DNA from: Candidatus Flavonifractor intestinigallinarum
Lineage (GTDB): Bacteria > Bacillota > Clostridia > Oscillospirales > Oscillospiraceae
Assembly: GCA_019119165.1 (NCBI GenBank)
Contig: DWXO01000047.1
Span: 1-64,000 of the forward strand
Reading direction: 5' to 3'
DNA: 64,000 nt
The notes beneath the pieces are model-generated. The model was not told the origin of the DNA and did no database searches. It saw only the letters and a list, made by a program, of their open reading frames with translations. This document shows, one piece after another, positions 38,779 through 48,278 of the stretch (positions within the stretch are counted from its first letter, which is position 1; every line of letters begins with the position of its first letter). A program made the translations under genes and the position numbers.

Positions 38779-40185
38779 ATGACCATTAAAGCGAAGAAAT
38801 TGATCGGCGGCATTTTGGGCGTTGTTTTGGCAGTGGCCATCTCACTGTGTCCCATACCTGAATTTTTAAGTGAAGTGCTGACCCGAAATTCCTTTATTGC
38901 GTTAGGTTGTCTGGTAGGCGCGGTTGTCTGGATGCTGCTGGATGTTTTGCCGGACTACCTGGCCACCACCGCAATGTGCGTGGCCTGGGTGGTAACGGGT
39001 GCGGTTCCGCTTTCCACGGCGTTTATCACCTTCAGCGGTTCCACCTGGTGGCTGCTGTTCGGCGCGCTGTGTATCGGCGTGGCGGCCTCCCAGTCCGGTC
39101 TGCTCAAGCGCATGGCGCTGCAAATGATGAACATTTTCCCGGCAAACTTCCGTGGACAGTCCATTGCCATGGTGATTTCCGGCATTGTGATTTCCCCCCT
39201 GATTCCCAGCACCGCGGCCAAATCCGCCATTGTGGCGCCGCTGGCCCGCAACATCAGCGAATCCATGGGCTATGAGCCCTGCTCCAAGCCCGCCAACGGT
39301 ATGTTCATGTCCTTCTACACCGGCTATGTATCCGCGGGCATGGGCTTCCTCAGCGCATCGTTTATCAGCTACTCCCTGGTGGGACTGATGCCCGAGGGCC
39401 AGGAGATTGGCTGGTTTGACTGGTTCCTGTATTCCCTTCCCTGGCTGGTGGTGGCCATTCTGCTGATGACCATTGCCATTCAGATCATGTACCGGCCCAA
39501 AAACGACCAGCCCGTTTCCAAGGAGTCCATCGTCACCCAGCTGAAAGAGATGGGTCCCATGACGGGCAAGGAGAAGATCACCCTGGCAGTCATGCTGGTT
39601 TGCCTGATCCTGTGGATGCTGGAAAAGACCCTGGGGATTTCTTCCGCCATGGTGGCTGTTGCCGGCGGTCTGGTTCTGATCGGCGCAGGGGTCTTTGGCC
39701 GGCAGGAGTTCCGTTCCAAAATTGCGTGGGACAGCATGATCTTTATCGGTACGTTCCTGTGTATCTCCGACGTCTTTGCCGCCCTGGGCATCAATGACGC
39801 TGTGAAGATTCTGCTGGGCGACTCCCTGGCCCCCCTGATCCAGAATCCCTGGATTCTCATTCCCTCTCTGTGTCTGCTGACCTTTGTGATCCGTTTCGTG
39901 GTTGTGTCCTGGACCGCTTCCGCCGTCCTGATCACCACCATTCTGCTGCCCCTGTGCTCGGTCTACGGCGTGCATCCCTGGATCGTAGCCTTTACCTGCT
40001 ACTGCAGCACCAATACCTGGAACGTGATCTACCAGAATACGCCCTACATTGCGGCTCTTGTTGCCACAGACAATAAGCTGGGTACCCACAACCAGCTGCT
40101 GCCCTTCTCCGTGGTATATATGATTACCTCCACCATCGGCTGTATGGCCTGTATCCCTCTGTGGATGCTCCTGGGCCTGTGCTGA
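38779..40185 (+). CDS. DASS/SLC13-type anion (dicarboxylate-like) permease
   Basis: SGSTWWLLFGALCIGVAASQSGLLKRMAL; SPLIPSTAAKSAIVAPLARNI. Confidence 0.85.
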   Translation: MTIKAKKLIGGILGVVLAVAISLCPIPEFLSEVLTRNSFIALGCLVGAVVWMLLDVLPDYLATTAMCVAWVVTGAVPLSTAFITFSGSTWWLLFGALCIGVAASQSGLLKRMALQMMNIFPANFRGQSIAMVISGIVISPLIPSTAAKSAIVAPLARNISESMGYEPCSKPANGMFMSFYTGYVSAGMGFLSASFISYSLVGLMPEGQEIGWFDWFLYSLPWLVVAILLMTIAIQIMYRPKNDQPVSKESIVTQLKEMGPMTGKEKITLAVMLVCLILWMLEKTLGISSAMVAVAGGLVLIGAGVFGRQEFRSKIAWDSMIFIGTFLCISDVFAALGINDAVKILLGDSLAPLIQNPWILIPSLCLLTFVIRFVVVSWTASAVLITTILLPLCSVYGVHPWIVAFTCYCSTNTWNVIYQNTPYIAALVATDNKLGTHNQLLPFSVVYMITSTIGCMACIPLWMLLGLC

Positions 40186-40241
40186 AAAACGGGAAACTGT
40201 TATCAACTTAAGATCAAACAATTTGTAAGGAGGAACTTGTA

Positions 40242-42002
40242 ATGGCGAAGAATTTCTTGTTTAATCCCAGTACCTATACCGGCGAGGGCCTGGACGCCAA
40301 AACCGTAGAGGTCATGAAGAGCACCATCGCCCGTCTGGAGCATCACGGCCTGCGGGAGATGAAGATGGACGACGTAAACAACCGCTATGCCGAATACTTC
40401 GTCAAGCATGAGAAGGACATCGGCGCCTTCGCCCTGATGCTCACGCCCAAGGGATACGGCAAGGACCCGGAAAACGCCATGTTCGACCTGCGCCGCATCA
40501 CCGAATACAACGAGATGCTCAGCTTCTACAACCTGGCCTGCCGTTACATTTTCCAGGTGTCCATCCTGGGCCTGGGCCCCATCTGGATGAGCGACAACGA
40601 GTATATCAAGAACAAGGCCGCTCAGGACCTGATCGACGGGCGGGTGTTCGGCTTCGGCTGCTCTGAGAAGGAGCACGGCGCCGACCTGTATGCCAACGAG
40701 ATGTGCATCACCGAGCTGCCCGACGGCAAGATGCGTACCGACGGCGAGAAGTATTATATCGGCAACTCCGACCGGGGCCTGATCTCCACCTTCGCCCGGT
40801 TCAAGGACAAGGACGGCAACTGGGGCGACTGGGCCTGGGTGCAGGCCGATCCCAAGGACATCCACTACAACGACAGAAAGCACATCAACGCCTCCTACCT
40901 CCACACCGGCTATGTGGGCGAGTACCTGCTGGTGGACTATCCCACCGATGAAAAGAACCTGATCACCCGTGGCCAGAAGGCCTGGGACGACGCTCTGGCC
41001 ACCGTCAACATCGGCAAGTTCCAGGTGGGCGTCTCCCCCATCGGCGTGGCCACCCACGCGTTCTACGAGTGCCTGCACCACTCCTACAACCGCTGGCTGT
41101 ACGGCCATCGCGTCACTGATATGCCCCACGTCCGCAAGATGTTCGTTGAGGCCTATCTGCGTACCGTCGGTATGCGTCTGTTTGCCTTCCGTGCCATTGA
41201 CTACTTCAAGTCCAGCTCCGCCACCGACCGCCGCTACCTGCTGTTCAACCCCGTCTCCAAGATGAAGGCCGCCCTGGAGGGCGTGACCGCCGTGTATCAG
41301 CTGTTTGACGCCGTGACCGCCCGGGGCTTCGAGTCTGAGACCTATATGGAGCAGGCCACCCGCGACATCCAGTCCTCTCCCCGCCTGGAGGGCACCGCTC
41401 ACGTCAACCTGGCCCTCATCCTCAAGTTCATCGACGGCTACTTCTTCCACCACGAGGACTACCCCGAGCTGCCCAAGCTGGGTCAGAGCGACGACTCCTG
41501 CGTGTTCCATCAGAGCTACGGCAAGATGAGCGACGTGACCTTTGCCGATTACCGCAAGGTGCTCAACGCCTGCCAACTGCCCAACGTGAAGGCCTTTGCC
41601 AAGCAGGTGGAGGCGCTGCGGACCCTCTTCGAGAAGTATCCCATTCCTCCCAAGGAGCGCACCAACCGCCAGAACATGGATTATATGCTCAACCTGGGCC
41701 ATATGTTCACCATGGCGCCCTACGCCCAGCTCATTCTGGAGGCCGCCAAGCTGTACGACATCGAGGACGAGATCATCAACCAGATGTTCAGCTTCTATGT
41801 GACCGATATGGCCACCTACGCCACCAAGCAGCTGTCCAGCCAGGAGAACGGCGAAGGCAGAGACGCCCTGCTGCTGGAGATCATCAACACCAAGCCCGTT
41901 CACGATAAGGCTGAGTATGACCGCATTTGGGACGAGACCATCCTGCCCCTCACCGACGCCTATATCATCAACGACGCCACTCGTTACTCCACCAACTGGT
42001 AA
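40242..42002 (+). CDS. Acyl-CoA dehydrogenase superfamily protein (586 aa)
   Basis: FGFGCSEKEHGADLYANEMCITELPDGKMRTDGEKYYIGNSD acyl-CoA dehydrogenase middle-domain pattern. Confidence 0.8.
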   Translation: MAKNFLFNPSTYTGEGLDAKTVEVMKSTIARLEHHGLREMKMDDVNNRYAEYFVKHEKDIGAFALMLTPKGYGKDPENAMFDLRRITEYNEMLSFYNLACRYIFQVSILGLGPIWMSDNEYIKNKAAQDLIDGRVFGFGCSEKEHGADLYANEMCITELPDGKMRTDGEKYYIGNSDRGLISTFARFKDKDGNWGDWAWVQADPKDIHYNDRKHINASYLHTGYVGEYLLVDYPTDEKNLITRGQKAWDDALATVNIGKFQVGVSPIGVATHAFYECLHHSYNRWLYGHRVTDMPHVRKMFVEAYLRTVGMRLFAFRAIDYFKSSSATDRRYLLFNPVSKMKAALEGVTAVYQLFDAVTARGFESETYMEQATRDIQSSPRLEGTAHVNLALILKFIDGYFFHHEDYPELPKLGQSDDSCVFHQSYGKMSDVTFADYRKVLNACQLPNVKAFAKQVEALRTLFEKYPIPPKERTNRQNMDYMLNLGHMFTMAPYAQLILEAAKLYDIEDEIINQMFSFYVTDMATYATKQLSSQENGEGRDALLLEIINTKPVHDKAEYDRIWDETILPLTDAYIINDATRYSTNW

Positions 42003-42017
42003 TCACCGGATGCTGAT

Positions 42018-42070
42018 GCGCCTGCCTGCCGGAACCCCTGAGCGTTTTCCTCTGTCCGGCAGGCAGGCGC
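42018..42070. promoter_or_regulatory. 16-bp perfect intercistronic stem-loop
   Basis: GCGCCTGCCTGCCGGA ... TCCGGCAGGCAGGCGC, no T-run. Confidence 0.75.
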
Positions 42071-42125
42071 TCCCATTCCCGGCAAAGCACAAATTTTTAT
42101 CCTAGAACAGACGGGAGACGTTTCT

Positions 42126-42902
42126 ATGGAATTTGAGCATTTTACATTAAATGTAACGGATGATATTGCGGTATTCACGGTGAATCGTCCCCAGGTTCGC
42201 AACGCAATGAACGAGGCCTGCTGGAAGGAGCTCTCCGCCTTTCTGGACTGGGTGGACCAGACCCCTACGTTGAAGGCCGTCATTATAACCGGCGCCGGCG
42301 AAAAGGCCTTTGTGGCCGGCGCGGACATCAACTTCCTGAAGGAGCGCACCATGGTGTCCGCCCTGGAGGTGCTGGCCCAGCGTACCCTCCGCAAGCTGGC
42401 CGCCTGCAAGCTGCCGGTGATCGCCGCGGTCAACGGCTACGCCTTCGGCGGCGGCTGCGAGCTGGCCATGGCCTGCGACATCCGTATTTCCTCGGAAAAG
42501 GCCGCCTATGCCCTGCCGGAGCTGGGGCTGGGCATTCTGCCCGCCGGCGGAGGAACCCAGCGCCTGGCCAAGCTGGTGGGCGTGGGCCGGGCCAAGGAGA
42601 TGATCCTGACCGGGCGCATCGTAAAGGCGGCGGAGGCCCTGGCCATGGGCCTGACCACCAAGGTGGTGGCGCCGGAGGAATTGATGGACGCCGCCTTTGA
42701 GACCGCCCGCTGCATTGCCCAAAAGGGTCCCTTTGCGGTCCGCCTGGCCAAGCAGGCGGTCAACGCGGCCCTGTCCACCGATGAGGATACCGGCATGATG
42801 ATCGAGGCCCTCAGCTATGGCCTGGTCATTGCAAGCGACGACCGCATGGAGGGCGTGACCGCCTTCCTGGAAAAGCGCACCCCTGAATTTTCCGGCCATT
42901 GA
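42126..42902 (+). CDS. Enoyl-CoA hydratase/isomerase (crotonase family) 1
   Basis: GEKAFVAGADINFLKE; NGYAFGGGCELAMACDIRI. Confidence 0.92.
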   Translation: MEFEHFTLNVTDDIAVFTVNRPQVRNAMNEACWKELSAFLDWVDQTPTLKAVIITGAGEKAFVAGADINFLKERTMVSALEVLAQRTLRKLAACKLPVIAAVNGYAFGGGCELAMACDIRISSEKAAYALPELGLGILPAGGGTQRLAKLVGVGRAKEMILTGRIVKAAEALAMGLTTKVVAPEELMDAAFETARCIAQKGPFAVRLAKQAVNAALSTDEDTGMMIEALSYGLVIASDDRMEGVTAFLEKRTPEFSGH

Positions 42903-42980
42903 CCGGACCCAATTACATTGTTACCCCCCAAAAAACCTTTCATTAACGATCCTGCATGAGCAAAGGAAGTGAGGAACATC

Positions 42981-44141
42981 ATGAGAGATGTTGTCATCGT
43001 TGCATACGGCCGCAGCGCGGTTGCCAGAGCCGGAAAAGGTTCCCTGAAAAACACCAATCCCATTGAATACAGCGCCCAGGTGCTGCGGGGCGTACTGGAC
43101 AAAGTGCCCCAGCTGCCCGCGGAAGCCATCGAGGACGTGATCCTGGGCTGCGCCAAGCCGGAGCTGACCCAGCGCTATAACATCGGCCGCCTGGTGGCCC
43201 TTCGGGCCCAGCTGCCCTACAGCGTGCCCGGTCAGACCGTCAACCGGTTCTGTGCCTCCAGCCTTCAGGCCATCTCCACCGGCGCCAATATGATCCGCAG
43301 CGGCGAGGCTGAGGTGATCGTGGCCGGCGGCGTGGAATCCATGACCGACATCCCCTACATGGGGATCGGCAACCCGGAGTTCCGCAACCCGTGGCTGGAC
43401 GAGCATGAGCCCGGCGCCTACATGAGCATGGGCATCACGGCGGAAAACGTGGCCGGGCAGTACGGCATCAGCCGGGTGGAGATGGAGGAATTTGCCGTGG
43501 AAAGCCATCAGAAGGCGGCAAAGGCCCAGAACGCCGGCATTTTGGCGGAGGATATCATTCCTGTGGACGCCGTGGACGACGAGGGCAACAAATTTGTCTT
43601 TGACCAGGACGAGTGCATCCGGCCCAACAGCAGCCTGGAGGCGCTGGCCAAGCTGAAGCCCTGCTTCAAGCCCGACGGCGTGGTTACCGCCGCCATCTCC
43701 TCTCCCACCAACGACGGAGCCTCCATGGTGGTGCTCATGTCGGCGGAAAAGGCCCAGGCTCTGGGCATCCGGCCCCTGGCAAAGTATGTGGGCTATGCCG
43801 TCACCGGCGTGGACCCCTGCTACATGGGCATCGGTCCCATTTCCGCCATTGAAAAGGTCATGAAGCTCACCGGCCATACCGCCGACGAGATGGATGTGAT
43901 CGAGCTCAACGAGGCCTTTGCCTCCCAGGCCATCGCCTGCATCCGCACGCTGAATCTGGATATGGCCAAGGTCAATATCAACGGCGGCGCCATCGCGCTG
44001 GGCCATCCGCTGGGCGCCACCGGCGGCATCCTGGTCAGCAAGGCGCTGTCCCAGCTCCACCGCCAGAATGGCACCTACGCTCTGGTCAGTATGTGCATCG
44101 GCGGCGGTATGGGCGCTGCCGCCATATTTGAGGCCTGCTGA
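42981..44141 (+). CDS. Acetyl-CoA acetyltransferase / thiolase
   Basis: VNRFCASSLQAI active Cys; NINGGAIALGHPLGATGG; MCIGGGMGAAAIFE. Confidence 0.95.
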   Translation: MRDVVIVAYGRSAVARAGKGSLKNTNPIEYSAQVLRGVLDKVPQLPAEAIEDVILGCAKPELTQRYNIGRLVALRAQLPYSVPGQTVNRFCASSLQAISTGANMIRSGEAEVIVAGGVESMTDIPYMGIGNPEFRNPWLDEHEPGAYMSMGITAENVAGQYGISRVEMEEFAVESHQKAAKAQNAGILAEDIIPVDAVDDEGNKFVFDQDECIRPNSSLEALAKLKPCFKPDGVVTAAISSPTNDGASMVVLMSAEKAQALGIRPLAKYVGYAVTGVDPCYMGIGPISAIEKVMKLTGHTADEMDVIELNEAFASQAIACIRTLNLDMAKVNINGGAIALGHPLGATGGILVSKALSQLHRQNGTYALVSMCIGGGMGAAAIFEAC

Positions 44142-44176
44142 GCATCCGTCTGCGAATTGATAAAGGAGAATGTCGA

Positions 44177-45037
44177 ATGGAAAAAATTCATAACGTGTGC
44201 GTCATCGGCGCCGGCGTCATGGGCAGACAGATCGCCTTGAACGGGGCTGTAAGCGGATTTCAGGTGGCGCTGACCGATTCCTTCCCCGCCGCGCTGGAAA
44301 AGGCGGGGGCGTGGGCCAAATCCTACCTGACCACCTCGGTGGAAAAAGGAAAAATGACTCAGGAAGAGATGGAGGCGGCCCTGGGCCGTCTGACGGTAGA
44401 TCAGACGCTGGAGGACGCGCTGAAGCAGGCCGATCTGGTCATCGAGGCCATTATTGAGGAGGAGGAGGCCAAGCGGGAGCTGTTTACCACCGTCAGCAAA
44501 GTGGCCCCCGCCCACGCCATTGTGACCTCCAACTCCAGCTACATCCCCTCCTCCGTGTTTGCCCCCCTCTTTTCCGATCCCGGCCGTCTGGCCAACCTGC
44601 ACTACTTCAATCCCGCCATGCGGATGAAGCTGGTGGAGATCGTCCGGGGAGCGCACACCGCCGATGAGACCATCGAGACTCTGAAGGAGTTTGTGTCCGC
44701 CGTGGGCAAGACCTATATCGTGGTCAACAAGGAGATCGAGGGCTTTGTGGTGAACCGTCTGCTGCGGGCGGTGCAGGACGAGGGCTACTTCCTGCTGGAG
44801 AACGGCATCGCCTCCTTTGAGGATATCGACAAGGGCGCCGAGCTGGGTCTGAATTACCCCATGGGCCCCTTCCGGCTGATGGACCTCACCGGCCTGGATA
44901 TCAACTACTACAACCGCCAGCGGCACTATAAGGAGACGGGCGACGAGGCCGACCGTCCCCCCCGTGCGCTGGAGGAGCGCTTCCTCCGGGGAGACTACGG
45001 CAAAAAGACCGGGAAAGGCTGGTACTCCTATGAGTGA
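44177..45037 (+). CDS. 3-hydroxyacyl-CoA dehydrogenase
   Basis: VCVIGAGVMGRQIALNGA Rossmann; HYFNPAMRMKLVEIVRG. Confidence 0.95.
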   Translation: MEKIHNVCVIGAGVMGRQIALNGAVSGFQVALTDSFPAALEKAGAWAKSYLTTSVEKGKMTQEEMEAALGRLTVDQTLEDALKQADLVIEAIIEEEEAKRELFTTVSKVAPAHAIVTSNSSYIPSSVFAPLFSDPGRLANLHYFNPAMRMKLVEIVRGAHTADETIETLKEFVSAVGKTYIVVNKEIEGFVVNRLLRAVQDEGYFLLENGIASFEDIDKGAELGLNYPMGPFRLMDLTGLDINYYNRQRHYKETGDEADRPPRALEERFLRGDYGKKTGKGWYSYE

Positions 45038-45830
45038 CCCTGTGGGCAATGAATTGCTTCGGGTTAGCCGCAGCGGCGCCATCGCCACCATCACGCTGAA
45101 CCGGCCGGAGGTCAGCAACGCCCTGGCCTCCGAATCCTATGCCGCCGTGGCGGAAGCCCTGGAGGCCTGCGGGAGAGATGCGGATGTTCGCGCCGTGATC
45201 ATTACCGGCGAGGGAAAGCACTTTTCCGCCGGCGGCGATATCCGTAAATTCAAGGGCTATATTGAAAGCGGAACCTTCATTCAGCGGGAAAACGTGATTC
45301 GGGCCGGAAAAATGACCCAGGCGGTCCGCACCTGTCCCAAGCCGGTCATCGCCATGGTCAACGGCGCGGCGGCGGGCGCGGGCTGCGCGCTGGCCCTGTC
45401 CTGTGACTTCCGGATCATGACCCCCAAAAGCAGGCTGGGAATGTCCTTCATCAATATGGGCCTGTCCGGCGATACCGGATGTATGTATTTCCTGGAGCGC
45501 ATGATCGGGGCGGCAAAGGCCTGTGAGCTGATGATGCTGGGCAGCATGGTGGACGGTCAGGAGGCGCTGCGCCTGGGGCTTGCCAGCAAATTGGTGCCGG
45601 AGGAGCAGCTTCAGACGGAGACCCTGGCGCTGGCGGAACAGCTGGCCCGGATGCCCACCCAGGCCATTGCCCGTCAGAAGCGGCTGAGCTATGAGTTTTT
45701 CTACCGTGACCTGGCGCAGTTCAACCTCCGGGAGGCTGACTATATGTATGAGACCTCCCGCACGCCGGATTATAAGGAAGCGGTCTATGCCTTCCTGGAG
45801 AAGCGAAAGCCGGAATTTACAGGACAGTAA
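45030..45830 (+). CDS. Enoyl-CoA hydratase/isomerase (crotonase family) 2
   Basis: GKHFSAGGDIRKFKG; NGAAAGAGCALALSCDFRI; overlaps HADH stop. Confidence 0.92.
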   Translation: MSDPVGNELLRVSRSGAIATITLNRPEVSNALASESYAAVAEALEACGRDADVRAVIITGEGKHFSAGGDIRKFKGYIESGTFIQRENVIRAGKMTQAVRTCPKPVIAMVNGAAAGAGCALALSCDFRIMTPKSRLGMSFINMGLSGDTGCMYFLERMIGAAKACELMMLGSMVDGQEALRLGLASKLVPEEQLQTETLALAEQLARMPTQAIARQKRLSYEFFYRDLAQFNLREADYMYETSRTPDYKEAVYAFLEKRKPEFTGQ

Positions 45831-45842
45831 GGAGGGTGCAAT

Positions 45843-47009
45843 GTGAAACAGATGTTATCTGATATCAAGGTTCTGGATCTGACCACCACGGTGGCAGGAG
45901 CGGGCGCCGCCGCCATGCTGGCCGACTACGGCGCTCTTGTGATCAAGGTGGAGGGTCCTGACGGCGATCCCCTGCGGAAAATGCCGCCTTTTATGGAGGG
46001 CGAAAGCCTGGTCCACTGCTGGTTCAACCGGGGAAAGCAGTCCGTGGTTCTGGATCTGGAGACGGAGCGGGACGCCGCCGTCCTTGGGCAGATGATGAAC
46101 GGAGCCGATGTGGTGGTGGAGGATTTCAGGCCCGGATATCTGGCCCAGAAGGGGCTGGGTTACGATGCGGTCTCAGCCGCCAATCCGGGGCTGATCTACT
46201 GTTCCGTCACCCCCTTTGGTCAGACAGGCCCCTACCGGGATAAAGAGGGAAATGATCTCATGGCCCAGGCCCTCTCCGGCGTCATGGAGATCACCGGCGA
46301 GATGGACGGTCCGCCGGAAAAGCACGGCACCCCGGTGGGCGATTACGCCGCCTCCCAGAGCGCGTACTCCGCCATTGTGGCGGCCCTCTGCCTGCGGCTC
46401 AAAACCGGTGAGGGACAAGCCATCGATGTGTCCACCATGCGCAACCTGATCTGGCTCAACAGCGCTGTGGACCGGATCAATGTCAATGTCTACACCACCA
46501 GAGAGGGCAACCACCATCCCGCCCTGTCCCCCTTCGGCCTGTTCTACGGCAACAACGGTCAGAGCGTCATCATCTGCGGCCTCAACGCCAAGATCTGGAG
46601 CTCTCTGTGCCATATCATCGGCCATCCGGAGTATATCGACGATCCCCGCTACTCCACCGTAAGCCAGCGTACCGCAAACCGCTTTGAAGTGGTGGAAATG
46701 CTGGAGACCTGGCTCAAGACCTTTGACAACATCCAGGACGCCATCAAGCTGCTGGAAGAGGGCAACGTCCCCTCCTGCCAGGTCTATGGCGCCAGGGAGG
46801 TCTTTTCCGATCCCCACTATACCGATCCCCAGGTGGGCTGGCTGGTCCAGGCGCCCACTCCCACCAGCCTGCAGGCCAAGGGAAAGGCCACTTATCTGAC
46901 CCACAGTACCAACGCCAAATTCTCCAAGACACCCGGCAAAATCGGGCGGGCGCCCGACCTTGGCGAACATGACAGCGCTGTCACCGCACAGCTGGGGCTG
47001 AGGGAATGA
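45843..47009 (+). CDS. Class III (CaiB/BaiF) CoA-transferase 1
   Basis: VLDLTTTVAGAGAAAMLADYGALVIKVE; VGDYAASQSAYSA (candidate catalytic Asp). Confidence 0.93.
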   Translation: MKQMLSDIKVLDLTTTVAGAGAAAMLADYGALVIKVEGPDGDPLRKMPPFMEGESLVHCWFNRGKQSVVLDLETERDAAVLGQMMNGADVVVEDFRPGYLAQKGLGYDAVSAANPGLIYCSVTPFGQTGPYRDKEGNDLMAQALSGVMEITGEMDGPPEKHGTPVGDYAASQSAYSAIVAALCLRLKTGEGQAIDVSTMRNLIWLNSAVDRINVNVYTTREGNHHPALSPFGLFYGNNGQSVIICGLNAKIWSSLCHIIGHPEYIDDPRYSTVSQRTANRFEVVEMLETWLKTFDNIQDAIKLLEEGNVPSCQVYGAREVFSDPHYTDPQVGWLVQAPTPTSLQAKGKATYLTHSTNAKFSKTPGKIGRAPDLGEHDSAVTAQLGLRE

Positions 47010-47048
47010 CTGTCATCCCATGACGCGATGTGTAAAGGAGGAAAAACG

Positions 47049-48230
47049 ATGCAAGACCTGCTTTCGGGACTGAGAGTCTTGGACTTCACCACCAACGTGG
47101 CCGGGCCGGTGGCCACCGCCATGCTGGCCGACTACGGCGCTTCCGTGATTAAAGTGGAACGCCCGGTGCGGGGCGACGATAACCGCAGCTTCCCCCCCAT
47201 GATGGACGGCCAGGGCTTTATCCATTTCTGGTGCAACCGGGGAAAACAGTCCATTACCATCGATCTTGGAGATCCGGACGGGAAGCGTATCGTGGAGCAG
47301 CTGGTCCGGGAGTGCGATATCGTGGTGGAGAGCTACCGCCCGGGCATTATGAAAAAGTTCGGCATGGACTATGAGAGCTTTGCCGCCATCAAGCCGGACA
47401 TCATCTATTGCTCCGTGTCCGCCTACGGGCTTGTGGGCCCCTACTCCAAGCGGCCCGGCTACGATCTGATTGCCCAGGCCATGTCCGGTCAGATGGATCT
47501 GAACGGCGAGGCCGACGGCGCGCCCATGAAAAGCGGCATGACCCTGGGCGACTACTGGGCGGGACTGAACGCCTATTCCGCCCTGGTGACCGCCTGGTTC
47601 CACCATATGAGAACCGGCGAGGGGCAGATGATCGACGCCTCCCTGCTGCAGAACCTTCTGTTCAACAACGATACGGTGCTGGACTATAACATCGGCCGGT
47701 ACAAGACCCGCTCCGGAAACGACCACCCCTACCACGCTCCTTACGGTCAGTTCCGGGGACCGGACGGACGTTACCTCATCATTTGCGTGGACCGGGACGA
47801 GGTCTGGGTCCGGATGGCCCGGCTGCTGGGCCATGAGGAGCTGGCGGGACTGACCGAGCAGGAGCGCATTGAGCACCGGCTGGTACACCAGAAGATGATC
47901 GAGGAGTGGCTCGGGGGATTTGAGACCACGGATCAGGCGCTGAAGGCCCTGGAGGAAGCGGCAGTTCCCTCCTGCAAGGTCAGCAACATGAAGGAGGTCA
48001 GCACCGATCCCCATGTGCTGGAGAATGAGTGGCTGACCCGGGTGGACCTGCCGGAGGACATCACCACCCTCCGCTCCTGGCTGACCCGCAACGTCAACGT
48101 CACCTTTTCCAAAACGCCCGGCGTTTCCAAACCCTCTCCCGCGCTGGGCAACTGCAACTACAGCGTACTGGAGCGGCTGGGCATGACGAAGGACGAGATT
48201 GATCAACTGCAGAAGAAGTGGAATCCGTAA
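47049..48230 (+). CDS. Class III (CaiB/BaiF) CoA-transferase 2
   Basis: VLDFTTNVAGPVATAMLADYGASVIKVE; LGDYWAGLNAYSA. Confidence 0.93.
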   Translation: MQDLLSGLRVLDFTTNVAGPVATAMLADYGASVIKVERPVRGDDNRSFPPMMDGQGFIHFWCNRGKQSITIDLGDPDGKRIVEQLVRECDIVVESYRPGIMKKFGMDYESFAAIKPDIIYCSVSAYGLVGPYSKRPGYDLIAQAMSGQMDLNGEADGAPMKSGMTLGDYWAGLNAYSALVTAWFHHMRTGEGQMIDASLLQNLLFNNDTVLDYNIGRYKTRSGNDHPYHAPYGQFRGPDGRYLIICVDRDEVWVRMARLLGHEELAGLTEQERIEHRLVHQKMIEEWLGGFETTDQALKALEEAAVPSCKVSNMKEVSTDPHVLENEWLTRVDLPEDITTLRSWLTRNVNVTFSKTPGVSKPSPALGNCNYSVLERLGMTKDEIDQLQKKWNP

Positions 48231-48278
48231 TTCAAACCGTTGGGTGTCCCAGTCAAGTATACCTGAGGAGGTAATAGT

